A program made the translations under genes and the position numbers. Below the pieces are notes generated by a model that was not told the DNA's origin, ran no database searches, and saw only the letters and a program-made list of their open reading frames with translations. Shown here piece after piece: positions 8,954-18,089 of a DNA stretch of 64,000 nt (the first letter of the stretch is position 1; the number at the start of each line of letters is the position of its first letter). Source of the DNA: F1-120-MAGs118 sp013360535 (GTDB taxonomy: Bacteria; Planctomycetota; UBA1135; GCA-002686595). The DNA lies in contig JAPKHC010000007.1 of assembly GCA_026647215.1 (NCBI GenBank), positions 108,707 to 172,706 of the forward strand, in the 5' to 3' direction.

Positions 8954-10722
8954 CCCACGCGATCCCCGAGGCGTTCCTCGAGCCGCTGCGCCGCGCGCTG
9001 GGCTGGCTGCTCACGCTGCGCGACGCCGAAGGCCGCATCGTGTGCCCCGAGCACCGCATCGAGCACACCGGAAAGAGCGCGGGCGCTGCCGTGCTCGCGG
9101 CGCGGCTCGCGAAGCATGATCGGTCGGAATTCCGCGCGGCCCACGTCGCCGCAGCGATCCAGCAGGGCCGTCGCCTCGTCGCGAACCTCTACCGCGAAGG
9201 CGAAAGCGCCTGCCACACCTTCTGGCCGGGCCGCCACGACAAGTTCAACAGCTCCAACGCCGTGATCGATGGCGGAGCCTGCAGCGACGCGCTCGCCGAG
9301 CTCGTGCAGGAACTGGGCTCGGAACTTCCCGCCGACGACGCGCGCGCCTTCCGCGACGCGAGCCTGCTGCACGCTCGCACGTACCTGCGTTATGCGGTGC
9401 TCGACAAGGGCATTCCGGCGCAGCGAGCGTGGGGTCTGAGCGGTCTCGCGGCGGCGTGGTCGCTCGAGCACGACGCCGAGCTCGAACAGGCCGCGTTGCA
9501 GGCGCTCGGTGCGCTCGAAGGCGTGCAGCACTCCGACGGCAGCTTCCCGTACCACCCGCTCGAGTGGGGCGCCGAACATCCCGGCGCGAGCGACGTCTCG
9601 AGCTTCTACCACTCGCGCATCCCGGGTTTTTCGCTGTTTGCGCTCGAGCGTCTCGGCCGCGACGTCGCTCGCACGCCCTTCGCTCCGGCGCTGCGGCGCG
9701 CGCTCGACTTCACGGAAGCGCTGCACGGGCCCGATGGCCTCAAGTGCGGCCTCGTCGAAGCGAAGCCGTGGTACTGGGGCGCCGAGTACGAAGTCGCGTC
9801 GCACGTGTTCGACGTGTACGCGCTGCTGCGTGGCTGGAAGCTCTTCGGCGAGCCGCGTTTCGCGCGTGCGGCGCTGCGCGCGTTCCGCACTTGGAGCGAG
9901 CACCTGCTTCCGACCGGCCAGCCGCGCTCGCACTTCGACGCACCGGGCCGCACGAAGAGCTACCAGTGCCCCGTGTTCTGGGCTTGCCACGCCGAGTGGA
10001 TCGCACGCGTGCTGCCCGAGCTCGTCGAAGCGAGCGCGAAGGTCGAGCTGAATCCGCGCGGGCCGGGCGCGGGCATCGACCTGTCGATCCGCTGGTTCCC
10101 CGACGCGCAGCTCGCGCGCCTCGAGGACGACCGCGTCGTCGCGTGGGTGCGCGGTGCGCGACCGCCCTACAACGTGCACCACGGAAGTCCCCACGGCGCC
10201 GGGTTGTTGCGCGTCGTGCGCAAGCTCGACGGAGCGAACCTGCTCGCGCGCCAGCGGCTCGCGGCCACGCAAGAAGGCGAGTGGAGCGGCCACGCGGGCT
10301 CGAGCTCGCTCGCACGCGGCTGGTCGCACGGCGCGAAGGAGATGCGCTTCTCCCTGTGGCTCGTCCGCAACCACGCGCGCGGACGACGGCTGGGATTGGC
10401 GGCGCGCGCTCCGCTCGAGACGTTGCGCCACGGCGTGCTCGACTTCGCCTCGCGCGAGGTCTCCAGCGCCTTCGATCGCGGCCCGGTCGTGAGCGTCGAC
10501 GGCGAAGGCGTGACGGTCGAGAGCACGCTCGCGCTGCGCGGAGGCGGCGCCGCCGGAGGAGCGCGGCTGCGGCGGCGCTTCGAGATCGATGGCACGGGCC
10601 TGACGGTGGACGAGCGTGTGCTCGACGCCGGATCCGTGGAGGAGTTGCGCTTCCGCTGGCCCGCGCAGGCGAGCGAGCGCGCAGGGGATGGCCGGACGGA
10701 GGCGCGCTACCGGCTCGCGTGA
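8950..10722 (+). CDS. Putative alpha/alpha-toroid carbohydrate-active protein
   Basis: This gene starts with GTG in a GTGA overlap and encodes 590 residues with no signal peptide or membrane span. Residues 1-370 are helix-rich with repeated aromatic and histidine elements (GGACSDALAEL, SFPYHPLEWG, SFYHSRIPGFSL, AKPWYWGAEYEVASHVFDVY), resembling the helical barrel of six-hairpin glycosidases and polysaccharide lyases. Residues 380-590 look beta-rich, as in heparinase-type C-terminal sandwiches. I do not recognise the exact family. Being inside a glycosyltransferase chain and lacking an export signal, it may trim, epimerise or proofread a cytoplasmic lipid-linked glycan. Function is inferred from fold impression only. 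Confidence 0.55.
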   Translation: MTHAIPEAFLEPLRRALGWLLTLRDAEGRIVCPEHRIEHTGKSAGAAVLAARLAKHDRSEFRAAHVAAAIQQGRRLVANLYREGESACHTFWPGRHDKFNSSNAVIDGGACSDALAELVQELGSELPADDARAFRDASLLHARTYLRYAVLDKGIPAQRAWGLSGLAAAWSLEHDAELEQAALQALGALEGVQHSDGSFPYHPLEWGAEHPGASDVSSFYHSRIPGFSLFALERLGRDVARTPFAPALRRALDFTEALHGPDGLKCGLVEAKPWYWGAEYEVASHVFDVYALLRGWKLFGEPRFARAALRAFRTWSEHLLPTGQPRSHFDAPGRTKSYQCPVFWACHAEWIARVLPELVEASAKVELNPRGPGAGIDLSIRWFPDAQLARLEDDRVVAWVRGARPPYNVHHGSPHGAGLLRVVRKLDGANLLARQRLAATQEGEWSGHAGSSSLARGWSHGAKEMRFSLWLVRNHARGRRLGLAARAPLETLRHGVLDFASREVSSAFDRGPVVSVDGEGVTVESTLALRGGGAAGGARLRRRFEIDGTGLTVDERVLDAGSVEELRFRWPAQASERAGDGRTEARYRLA

Positions 10723-10768
10723 AGCCGCTCCCACGGTTTCCTCACGGGAACCGGGGCGGCGAGGGCGG

Positions 10769-10774
10769 TAGGCT
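10769..10774 (+). promoter_or_regulatory. Candidate -10 box before the sulfatase-fold gene
   Basis: TAGGCT lies 13 bases before the ATG at 10788, in the 65-base gap that breaks the overlapping gene chain. It fits the TAnnnT pattern seen at other gaps in the window. No -35 element is clear. Confidence 0.25.
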
Positions 10775-10787
10775 TGGGGCAGAACGC

Positions 10788-12863
10788 ATGAATCCTCCTC
10801 CGAAAGCTGGCGGCCTGAAGACGAGCCTGCGCGCGGGCCTCAACGCCGGGATGGCGGCCGGGCTCGTGCTCGGCCTCGTCGACGGCGTCGGCGCAGGCCT
10901 GCGCACGGGCACGCACGGGGTCGTCGACTGGTTGGGTTGCCTCGCGGCCGCGGGCCTCATGTACGGGCTCGTGTTCGCCGCGAGCGGCCTCCTGCTCGCG
11001 CTCGGGCTGCACGTCTGGTTGCGCAAGTTCCCGTTGGGCGAGCGCCTCTCGCGCGTGCTGGCGCTGCTGCTCGGGTTGGGCCTCTTCGTCGGGCTCGTGT
11101 GGTGGACCCGGCCGTGGGTCTTCCCGGGCCTCTCCGTGACCGACCCGCGGCGCCTCGCGGTGTCCGCGGTGCTGCTGCCGATCGGAATCGCGCTCGGTTT
11201 CGTGATCGTGCGCCTCGGAGCGCGCCTCCCGCGTGGAGTGCGTTGGGCCGGAGCGGCGCTCGTGCCTTTCGCGTGGCTGGGCGGTGGAGCGTTCCTCTAT
11301 TCGACGAGCTCGGACACGGGCGAGCTCGGCCGCGTCAACGACCGCACGCGCGCGTTGCCGAACGTGCTGCTGTTTGTGTGCGACGCGATGCGCGCGGACA
11401 AGCTCGGCTGCTACGGCGACGAGCGCGTCCAGACGCCGCGCATCGACGCGCTCGCGAAGGAAGGCGTCGTGTTCGAACGGGCCTTCGTGCAAGCGCCGTT
11501 CACGGGCTCGAGCTTCGGCTCGTACTTCACGGGCAAGTACCCGCGCCGCCACGGGTTCGTGCGCATGGCGCCGGACACGCGCATGGCGCCGAACGTCACG
11601 ATCGCGTCGCACCTGAAGGACGCGAAGCTCGTCGGTGGGGGAACGCTCGAGCGCGACGACTACCACTGCGTCACGTTCATGACGGGCGCGCTCTCGACCT
11701 CGGCCGGACTCGCGCGTGGCTTCGACTCGTACTTCGAGTCGTTCATGGGGCACCACCTCGTCGACGTCGACGATCCCTGGAGCCTGTTCAGCTCGGAGCT
11801 CCTGCTCTACATCGCGCGCACGAAGCTCGCGCAGAAGTTCGACGCCACGCCGGTCGCGAGCGAGGCCTCGCGCTGGCTGCGCGCCAACGGGACCAAGCGC
11901 TTCTTCGCGATGGTGCACCTGTTCGCGACGCACACGCCCTACGACCCGCCGCCCGAGATCCGCGCGCTCTACAACGACCCGGACTACAAGGGGCCCGTGA
12001 GCGTGTTCCGCTCCGACCACGCTTTCGCGATCCACGAGGGCCGCGCGAAGCCGACCGAGGCCGACGAGCGCCAGATCCGCGACCTGTACGACGGCGGTGT
12101 CACGTACACCGACCGCCAGATCGAGCTCGTGCTGCGCGAGCTCGAGGCGCAAGGCCGGCTCGACGACACGCTCGTGATCGTGACGGCCGACCACGGCGAG
12201 GAACTGGGCGAACACGGCGTGTGGGAGCACAACCACATGTACCAGTCGAACCTGCGCGTGCCGCTCGTGCTGCACTGGCCGCGCAAGCTGCCGCTGGGCA
12301 AGCGCTCGGACGCGCTGGTGGAGTCGATCGACCTGCTGCCGACCTTGTGCGACGTGCTCGGGCTCGAGCTGCCGGTGCAGGCGAAGCCCGACGAGGACGA
12401 GCAGGGCCGCGACTACGGGAAGATCGACGGCAAGAGCGTGCTGCCGCTGCTCGACGGGCGCGCGAGCGCGATCCGCGAGTTCTCGTTCGCCGAGAACGGC
12501 ATCGAGATGAGCGTGCAGGACCTGCGCTGGAAGCTGGTCGTGCCGGCGGTGGACGGCGACAACCGGCCGCTCGAGCTCGCCGGCGAGTCGCTCGAGAGCC
12601 TTTCGACCCGCGGCATCGCGCGGCCGAGGCTCTACGACCTCGAGAACGATCCGCAGGAGCGGGCCAACGTGCTCGAAAAGGCTCCGGACGAAGCGCGTCG
12701 GTTGCTTGCGGCACTGGCCGAGTGGGATGCATCGTTGCCGATCCCGCGCCTGGAAATCCTGATGTCCGAACGCGATGTCACCGAGAACGCGCGCCGCATG
12801 GCCGAGCTCGGTTACGGCGACGGTGTCGGCAAGGACCTGCCCAAGGCGCCCGAGAAGCAGTGA
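10788..12863 (+). CDS. Membrane-anchored sulfatase-fold protein with Thr at the nucleophile site
   Basis: This 691-residue protein has four to five hydrophobic helices in residues 15-180 and then an alkaline-phosphatase/sulfatase domain facing outward. Metal-site features are kept: CDAMRADKLGCYG, a VHLFATHTPYDPP His loop and TADHGEELGEHG. The usual CxPxR nucleophile segment before the TGKYPRRHG element is instead T239-G-S-S-F. Thr serves as nucleophile in phosphoethanolamine and phosphoglycerol transferases of this superfamily, so a transferase that decorates the polysaccharide is plausible. A degenerate sulfatase is the alternative. It sits between the toroid protein and another glycosyltransferase and overlaps the latter as GTGA. 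Confidence 0.8.
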   Translation: MNPPPKAGGLKTSLRAGLNAGMAAGLVLGLVDGVGAGLRTGTHGVVDWLGCLAAAGLMYGLVFAASGLLLALGLHVWLRKFPLGERLSRVLALLLGLGLFVGLVWWTRPWVFPGLSVTDPRRLAVSAVLLPIGIALGFVIVRLGARLPRGVRWAGAALVPFAWLGGGAFLYSTSSDTGELGRVNDRTRALPNVLLFVCDAMRADKLGCYGDERVQTPRIDALAKEGVVFERAFVQAPFTGSSFGSYFTGKYPRRHGFVRMAPDTRMAPNVTIASHLKDAKLVGGGTLERDDYHCVTFMTGALSTSAGLARGFDSYFESFMGHHLVDVDDPWSLFSSELLLYIARTKLAQKFDATPVASEASRWLRANGTKRFFAMVHLFATHTPYDPPPEIRALYNDPDYKGPVSVFRSDHAFAIHEGRAKPTEADERQIRDLYDGGVTYTDRQIELVLRELEAQGRLDDTLVIVTADHGEELGEHGVWEHNHMYQSNLRVPLVLHWPRKLPLGKRSDALVESIDLLPTLCDVLGLELPVQAKPDEDEQGRDYGKIDGKSVLPLLDGRASAIREFSFAENGIEMSVQDLRWKLVVPAVDGDNRPLELAGESLESLSTRGIARPRLYDLENDPQERANVLEKAPDEARRLLAALAEWDASLPIPRLEILMSERDVTENARRMAELGYGDGVGKDLPKAPEKQ

Positions 12864-14044
12864 ACTCCGGCCCGTCCTTGGTCGTCGTCGCGAATACGCG
12901 CCTGCCCTCGGAGCGAGCGCAGGCGCTGCAGGTCGTGCAGAGTGCCGCGGCTTTCGCGCGCGCCGGAGCGAACGTGGACGTGCTGCACGCACGGCGTGCG
13001 CGCGAGCTCACGCTCGCGCCGGGTGAAGACCTGTTCACGCACTACGAAGTGCCCGCTGGCCCGAGGCCGAAGGTTACGGCCGTGCCGTGCGTCGACTGGA
13101 TCGAGCGTGTTCCCGTCGCCTTGCAGTACGCGCCCGCGCGCCTGCAGGAGCTCAGCTTCTCGCGCAACGCCGCACGCACGATCCGCGAGCGCCATGCGAA
13201 CTCTTGGGTGCTCTCACGCGAGATCGAGTGCGCCCGCGAGCTCGCGCGCGCCGGCCACAAGGGGCTTTTCCTCGAGCTGCACCGCGTTCCGGGCGGTGGC
13301 ACACGGCGGCGCTGGCTGTTCGAAGCCGCGCGTGGTGCCGCGGGATTCGTCGCAATCTCCGGCGGCGTGCGCGAGGATCTCGTCGCGCTCGGGCTCGCTC
13401 CGGAAGCGATCGAAGTCGCGCACGACGGCTTCGAGAGCGAGCGTTTCGCGAACTTGTCGTCGCGGGAAGAGGCTCGCCGCGAGCTCCGCCTCGATCCAGC
13501 CGCGCGTGTCGTCGTCTACACGGGCGGCCTGATGGAGTGGAAGGGCGTCGAAGTGCTCGTCGACGCCGCGCGCCGTCTGCCCGACATCACTTTCGTGATC
13601 GCCGGTGGCGCGCGCGAGGATCTCGAGCGTGTCCGCTCGCACGCGAGCGGCCTCGCCAACGTGCGCTTCGACGGTTTCCAGCCGCCGACCCGCGTCGCGC
13701 TGTACCTGCGATCCGCCGACGTCGGCGTCGTGCCCAACCGCTCGAAGCCGGAGATCAGCGCGCGCTACACGTCGCCGCTGAAAGTGTTCGAGGCGATGGC
13801 CTGCGGTCTTCCGCTCGTCGCGAGCGACCTACCGAGCCTGCGCGAGCTCTTGCATCACGGTGTCGACGCGTGGCTCGTCGCACCCGACGACCCGGAAAAA
13901 CTTGCCGAGGGGCTGCGCCGGCTGCTCGATGACCGCGAGCTGCGCCAGCGCCTCGCCGACAGCTTCGCCGCACGCGCCGCGGCGCACACGTGGGACGCAC
14001 GCGCGCGCCAGTTGCTCGACTGGATGGCCCGACGGGTCCGCTGA
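12860..14044 (+). CDS. GT4 family glycosyltransferase
   Basis: This 394-residue enzyme starts at a GTG in a GTGA overlap. Its opening, VVVANTRLPSERAQALQV, is a GT4 acceptor loop. LFLELHRVP and FVAISGGVREDLVAL follow, then the donor half with VVYTGGLMEWKGVEVLV, FVIAGGARED and YTSPLKVFEAMACGLP. The SPLKVFE form replaces the classical E-x7-E and is common in capsular GT4 groups. It is most likely a chain-elongating enzyme in the same operon; the donor is unknown. Confidence 0.85.
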   Translation: MNSGPSLVVVANTRLPSERAQALQVVQSAAAFARAGANVDVLHARRARELTLAPGEDLFTHYEVPAGPRPKVTAVPCVDWIERVPVALQYAPARLQELSFSRNAARTIRERHANSWVLSREIECARELARAGHKGLFLELHRVPGGGTRRRWLFEAARGAAGFVAISGGVREDLVALGLAPEAIEVAHDGFESERFANLSSREEARRELRLDPAARVVVYTGGLMEWKGVEVLVDAARRLPDITFVIAGGAREDLERVRSHASGLANVRFDGFQPPTRVALYLRSADVGVVPNRSKPEISARYTSPLKVFEAMACGLPLVASDLPSLRELLHHGVDAWLVAPDDPEKLAEGLRRLLDDRELRQRLADSFAARAAAHTWDARARQLLDWMARRVR

Positions 14045-14078
14045 CCGATCCAGAGCCCACAGAGCCACTCCCCCGGCC

Positions 14079-15257
14079 ATGCGCGTCCTGTTCCTCACCG
14101 ATTCGCTCTCCGACCTCGACGGGGTCGGTCGCTACGCCGTGCGCCTCCTGCGCGCGCTGGAGGAGGAACGTCCGGACCTCGAGGTGCACGTGCTGCTCTC
14201 GCGCAAGCATCGCCCGACCTCCGCAGACGTGCCGTCGCACTGGAAGGTCGAGGTCGCGCTGCCGCCCGACTACTTCTTCTACATGTCGCCGCTGAAGTTC
14301 TGGGTGAGCCTGCAGCTCGCGCGGCGCGCGATCGCGAAGGCGGCGCGTGGGTGCACGCTCGTGCATGCGATCAAGGACTATCCGCACAACCTCGCGGGCC
14401 TGCTCGGCGCGCAGTCGGCGGGTGTGCCGTGCATCGCGACCGGCCACGGGACCTACACCGTGCAGCCGCTCGTCGACGCGCGCCATTCCGAGCGCGCGCG
14501 CGACACCTACGCGAAGCTCGACGGCATGATCGCGGTGAGCCGCTACACCGCGCGGCGCGTGAACGAGCTGCTCGGGCCCGCGCACCCGCTGTTCGAGAAG
14601 CTGCGCATCGTTCCCAACGCGGTCGACGCGGCGAAGTACGGCGTTCCGGCGCAGGTCGAGCCGCGCCCGTGGCACGGCCAACGCTTCACGCTCTCGATCG
14701 GCGAGCTGAAGGAACGCAAGGGCCATCACCTGGCGCTCGAGAGCTGGGTCCGGGTCGCGGCGTCGCGCCCCGACCTGCACCACTATGTCGTCGGGCGCGG
14801 CGCGGGCGACGAGTACGAACGTTCGCTCAAGGCGCTCGTCGAGCGCGCTGGCCTCGCGTCGCGTGTGCACTTCCTCGGCAACGTCACCGAAGCGGAGAAG
14901 GTCGACCTGCTGCAGCGCGCGCAGCTCTTCCTGCACGTGCCGGTGCTCGCGAAGGACGGCGGTTTCGAGGGCTTCGGCATCGTCTACCTCGAGGCCTCCG
15001 CCGCTGGCATCCCGTGCATCGGCACGCTCGGTTGTGGCGCGGAGGACGCGCTCGTCGATGGGCGCACCGGTTTCCTCGTCGAGCCGAACGCGCAGGCCGT
15101 AGAGACGGCGCTCGCCCGCATCCTCGACGACGACAAGCTGCGCCAGCAGCTTGGCGCCGAGGGCGCCAGACACGCGGGCCGCACGACGTGGCACGAGAAC
15201 GCGCGCGTCGTGCTCGCGCTCTATGACGAGGTCCTGCGGCGGAGGCAAGTGCGATGA
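14079..15257 (+). CDS. GT4 family glycosyltransferase
   Basis: This gene encodes 392 residues, beginning RVLFLTDSLSDLDGVGRYAV, a GT4 N-terminal loop. CTLVHAIKDYPHNL and ATGHGTYTVQPL mark the acceptor domain. TLSIGELKERKGHHLAL, YVVGRGAGDEYE and FEGFGIVYLEASAAGIP mark the donor domain, with both Glu of E-x7-E present. The ATG at 14079 follows the previous stop by 34 nt and overlaps the flippase gene as ATGA, linking chain synthesis to export. Confidence 0.87.
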   Translation: MRVLFLTDSLSDLDGVGRYAVRLLRALEEERPDLEVHVLLSRKHRPTSADVPSHWKVEVALPPDYFFYMSPLKFWVSLQLARRAIAKAARGCTLVHAIKDYPHNLAGLLGAQSAGVPCIATGHGTYTVQPLVDARHSERARDTYAKLDGMIAVSRYTARRVNELLGPAHPLFEKLRIVPNAVDAAKYGVPAQVEPRPWHGQRFTLSIGELKERKGHHLALESWVRVAASRPDLHHYVVGRGAGDEYERSLKALVERAGLASRVHFLGNVTEAEKVDLLQRAQLFLHVPVLAKDGGFEGFGIVYLEASAAGIPCIGTLGCGAEDALVDGRTGFLVEPNAQAVETALARILDDDKLRQQLGAEGARHAGRTTWHENARVVLALYDEVLRRRQVR

Positions 15258-16615
15258 AGAACCGCATCCTCCGCGCGATCAAGACCAAGTTCGTCAAGGA
15301 CACGCTGACGCTTCAGGCGAGCGGCTTCCTCACGCAAGCGAGCGGTTTTGCGGCCTCGGCCGTGCTCGCGTTTGCGCTCGGCGCGCACGGGCAGGGCCTG
15401 TTCGTCATGGCCGTGACGCTGCAGGCGCTGCTCTTCAACCTCGTCAACGTCGGTGTCGTGCAGGCGACCGTCAGCCAGCTCGCCGCCGCCAACGCACGCG
15501 GGCTGCACGAGAAGGTGAGCGCGTGGCTCGCGTTCCTCGTCAAGACCTACCTCGTCACCGGCGCGCTCATGATCGGCGTCGGCTTCTTCGCGCTGCCGTA
15601 CCTGTGCGAGGCGATCTACGGCGACGACCTGCCGCCCGAAGAGGCGCGCAGCCTGGGCGTGTGGGCCTGGTGGCTGACGTGGTGGATCCTGATCGACACG
15701 CCGCGGGCGGTCGCGCAGGTCGCCTTCCACGCGACGCGCCGCATGACGCCGCTGGCGCAGCTCGACGCCGCGCACGAGTTCATCCGCCTGTTCCTGACGC
15801 TCGGCGGCGTCGTGATCTTCAACTCGCCCGCAGGCGCCGTGCTGGGCGAGATCGCGAGCCGCGCCTGCGCCGCCTACCTCGCGCTCAACATGTACCGCAA
15901 CGCGCGCGAGGACGGCGGAGCGTGGCTGCCCTCGTGGCGCGAGATCTGGCGCATGGTGCCGTCGATTCCGCTGCAAAAGGGCCTGCGCCTGGGCCTGCGG
16001 CTGGGACTGCTCAAGAACGCGACGACGATCTTCATCAACGTGCTCCCGCGCCTGCTGCTCTCGGACTTCGCGAGCTTCGCGTGGGTCGCCTACTTCAACA
16101 TCGCGCAGAAGATCATGGGCCTCGCGACGATCGCCATGCAGGGCGTGTCGCGCAACGTGCTGCCCGCGCTCGCCGAGAAGCGTGGCCACAACGACTTTCC
16201 CGGCTTCCGCAAGCTCTACTGGCGCGCGAGCCTGATCGGCGGCGCTGCGATCGCGGTGGCGATCGGGCTGGGGCTCGTGATCGCGCGGCCGATGATCGCG
16301 CGCTTCTACCCGGCCGACTACACCGTGCCCGTGTTCCGCTGCTGCTGGATCCTCGCCATCGGCATGATCCCGACGGGCTTCGGCATCGCGCTCGATCCGT
16401 TCTACATCCTGACGAACAAGATGAAGGCCAACCTGACGCTCGCGCTGATCGGCGCGATCGTCACGATCCCGATCAACGTCTACATCACCATGCTGTGGCC
16501 CGAAGAAGGCCCGGTGTGGGGGCAGGCGATCTACCTGTCGTGGTCGCTCGTGCACTTCACGTACATCGCGTTCTGGCTGCGCAACAACCGCCACGCGACG
16601 GAATGGAGCACCTGA
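15254..16615 (+). CDS. Wzx-like polysaccharide flippase (MATE/MOP superfamily)
   Basis: This 453-residue protein is almost wholly hydrophobic, with about 12-14 predicted membrane helices and an N-terminal TLTLQASGFLTQASGF segment. That segment matches the first helix pattern of Wzx/RfbX transporters, which flip undecaprenyl-linked oligosaccharide to the outer face of the inner membrane. The length is in the usual range for the family. The gene overlaps the upstream glycosyltransferase and lies two bases before the next, so it belongs to the same unit. No separate Wzy is in this block; the ligase/polymerase candidate lies at 56847. Confidence 0.85.
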   Translation: MKNRILRAIKTKFVKDTLTLQASGFLTQASGFAASAVLAFALGAHGQGLFVMAVTLQALLFNLVNVGVVQATVSQLAAANARGLHEKVSAWLAFLVKTYLVTGALMIGVGFFALPYLCEAIYGDDLPPEEARSLGVWAWWLTWWILIDTPRAVAQVAFHATRRMTPLAQLDAAHEFIRLFLTLGGVVIFNSPAGAVLGEIASRACAAYLALNMYRNAREDGGAWLPSWREIWRMVPSIPLQKGLRLGLRLGLLKNATTIFINVLPRLLLSDFASFAWVAYFNIAQKIMGLATIAMQGVSRNVLPALAEKRGHNDFPGFRKLYWRASLIGGAAIAVAIGLGLVIARPMIARFYPADYTVPVFRCCWILAIGMIPTGFGIALDPFYILTNKMKANLTLALIGAIVTIPINVYITMLWPEEGPVWGQAIYLSWSLVHFTYIAFWLRNNRHATEWST

Positions 16616-16617
16616 GC

Positions 16618-17886
16618 ATGAAGGTGCTGTTCCTGAACGACCTGTCCGACCCGCGCATCGGCTCGTCGATCCGCCAGATGTACCAGCATGGAGCGCGCCT
16701 GCGCGAGCTCGGCCACGAGACGGCGCTCGTCACCGCCGTGCAGGATCCGAAGCTGGCGGGCGAGACCGAGATCGAAGGCATGCACGTCTTCCGGCTGCTG
16801 TCGAGCTACGACCCGCGCTGGCGTGCGTGGGTGAGCCTCGACAACCCGCGTGTGCGCAGCTCCTTCGCGCGCATCGTCGCCGACTGGAAGCCCGACATCG
16901 TGCACAGCCATCTCGTGCACACGCACCTCTCCTACGAGGCGCTCGCCGCGGCCCGGCGCGCCGGCGCGGGCGTCGTGTTCACCGCGCACGACGTGATGAC
17001 GTTCTGCTACCAGAAGCTGACCTGCTTCCACGGCGGCGAGGAGCACAAGGGCGCGCTGCGCGACTACAGCGCGCACTGGCAGAAGTGCGTGCCGTGCCAG
17101 CGCTTCCGCTACCGTCCCGGCCGCAACGCCGCGATCCGGCGACGGCTCGAGCGCGACGTGCACCGCGTGACGGCCGTCTCGGAGGAGCTCGCGACCGCGA
17201 TGCGCTCCAACGGGCTGCGTGTCGACCGCGTGGTCCACAACGCCGTGGCGCTGCACCCGTCGTTGCCGGCCTCCGAGGACGTCGCGGCCTTCCGCAGGAA
17301 GCACCACCTCGAACAGGCCAAGCTGCTCGCGATCGCGGGACGCCTGCACGAGCAAAAGGGCGTGCTGCAGCTCTTCCGCGCGCTGGCGCTCGTCGCCAAG
17401 CGCTTTCCCGAGGTGCGCCTGATGGTGATGGGGCACCGCGACGTGTACGACCGCGAGTTCGCGACCGCCGCGCTCGACCTGGGTGTGGCCGAGCGCATCG
17501 CGCCGGTCGGCTGGCTCGACGGCGACGAGCTCGCCTGCGCCTACGCCGCGACCGACGTCTTCGTGACGCCCTCGATCTGCTTCGACACCTTCGGCCTCGT
17601 GAACCTCGAAGCGATGGAGCACTCGCGCCCGGTCGTCGCCACGGCCTTCGGCGGCAGCCCGGAGGTCGTGCTCGACGGCGAGACGGGCCGTGTCGTGAAC
17701 CCCTTCGACACGGAAGCCTTGGCCGGTGCGATCGTCGGGTTGCTCGAAGATCCCAAGTTGGCCGCCCGGATGGGGGAGGCGGGTCGGCTTCGTCTTGTCG
17801 AACGTTTTCAGATCCGGCGCCTCGCGGACGAGTTCCTCGAGGAGTACGACTTCGCGCGCGCGGCTGCGGCCAAGGCGGGCGCCTAG
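16618..17886 (+). CDS. GT4 family glycosyltransferase, Asp variant of the catalytic motif
   Basis: This 422-residue protein begins KVLFLNDLSDPRIGSSIRQM. The N-terminal domain has DIVHSHLVHTHLSYEAL, VVFTAHDVMTFCYQK and a cysteine pair (CVPCQRFRY) that may bind metal, as in some GT4 enzymes of this length. The donor domain has LLAIAGRLHEQKGVLQL and FDTFGLVNLEAMEHSRPVV, where Asp replaces the first Glu of E-x7-E. ATG 16618 was chosen because it follows the flippase stop by two bases. It is the last gene of region 1. Confidence 0.86.
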   Translation: MKVLFLNDLSDPRIGSSIRQMYQHGARLRELGHETALVTAVQDPKLAGETEIEGMHVFRLLSSYDPRWRAWVSLDNPRVRSSFARIVADWKPDIVHSHLVHTHLSYEALAAARRAGAGVVFTAHDVMTFCYQKLTCFHGGEEHKGALRDYSAHWQKCVPCQRFRYRPGRNAAIRRRLERDVHRVTAVSEELATAMRSNGLRVDRVVHNAVALHPSLPASEDVAAFRRKHHLEQAKLLAIAGRLHEQKGVLQLFRALALVAKRFPEVRLMVMGHRDVYDREFATAALDLGVAERIAPVGWLDGDELACAYAATDVFVTPSICFDTFGLVNLEAMEHSRPVVATAFGGSPEVVLDGETGRVVNPFDTEALAGAIVGLLEDPKLAARMGEAGRLRLVERFQIRRLADEFLEEYDFARAAAAKAGA

Positions 17887-17905
17887 GACGGTTTGGGAGC
17901 GGGCT

Positions 17906-17934
17906 CCGGGCCCCACGGGTTCGTGCTGCCCCGG
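17906..17934 (+). terminator. Hairpin at the end of the first polysaccharide operon
   Basis: CCGGG at 17906 pairs with CCCGG ending at 17934, and an inner CACG/CGTG stem closes a GGTT loop, with a small internal bulge. It lies 20 bases after the last glycosyltransferase stop. There is no T-run, so termination strength is uncertain. Confidence 0.4.
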
Positions 17935-18008
17935 AACAGGCTTCCCGACCGCGTCCCGGCGCGCTCGCCTCCGGCCTGTGGCCCGTGGCCAAACCCTCCA
18001 GTTCACGG

Positions 18009-18014
18009 TACATT
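18009..18014 (+). promoter_or_regulatory. Candidate -10 box upstream of the radical SAM gene
   Basis: TACATT lies 75 bases before the ATG at 18090, downstream of the operon-end hairpin, where a promoter is expected. No strong -35 is seen. Confidence 0.3.
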
Positions 18015-18089
18015 TCCGCACGATCCTCGCGCCGGGACGCGCTCCCGGCCGATGAGCGACGCTTCGAGCCCCTCCAGAGCCACACCGCG

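Noticed and set aside
15254..16615. Exosortase candidate among the polytopic membrane proteins
   Set aside because: This protein matches a Wzx flippase. None of the membrane proteins in the window shows the conserved Cys, Arg and His pattern of exosortases.
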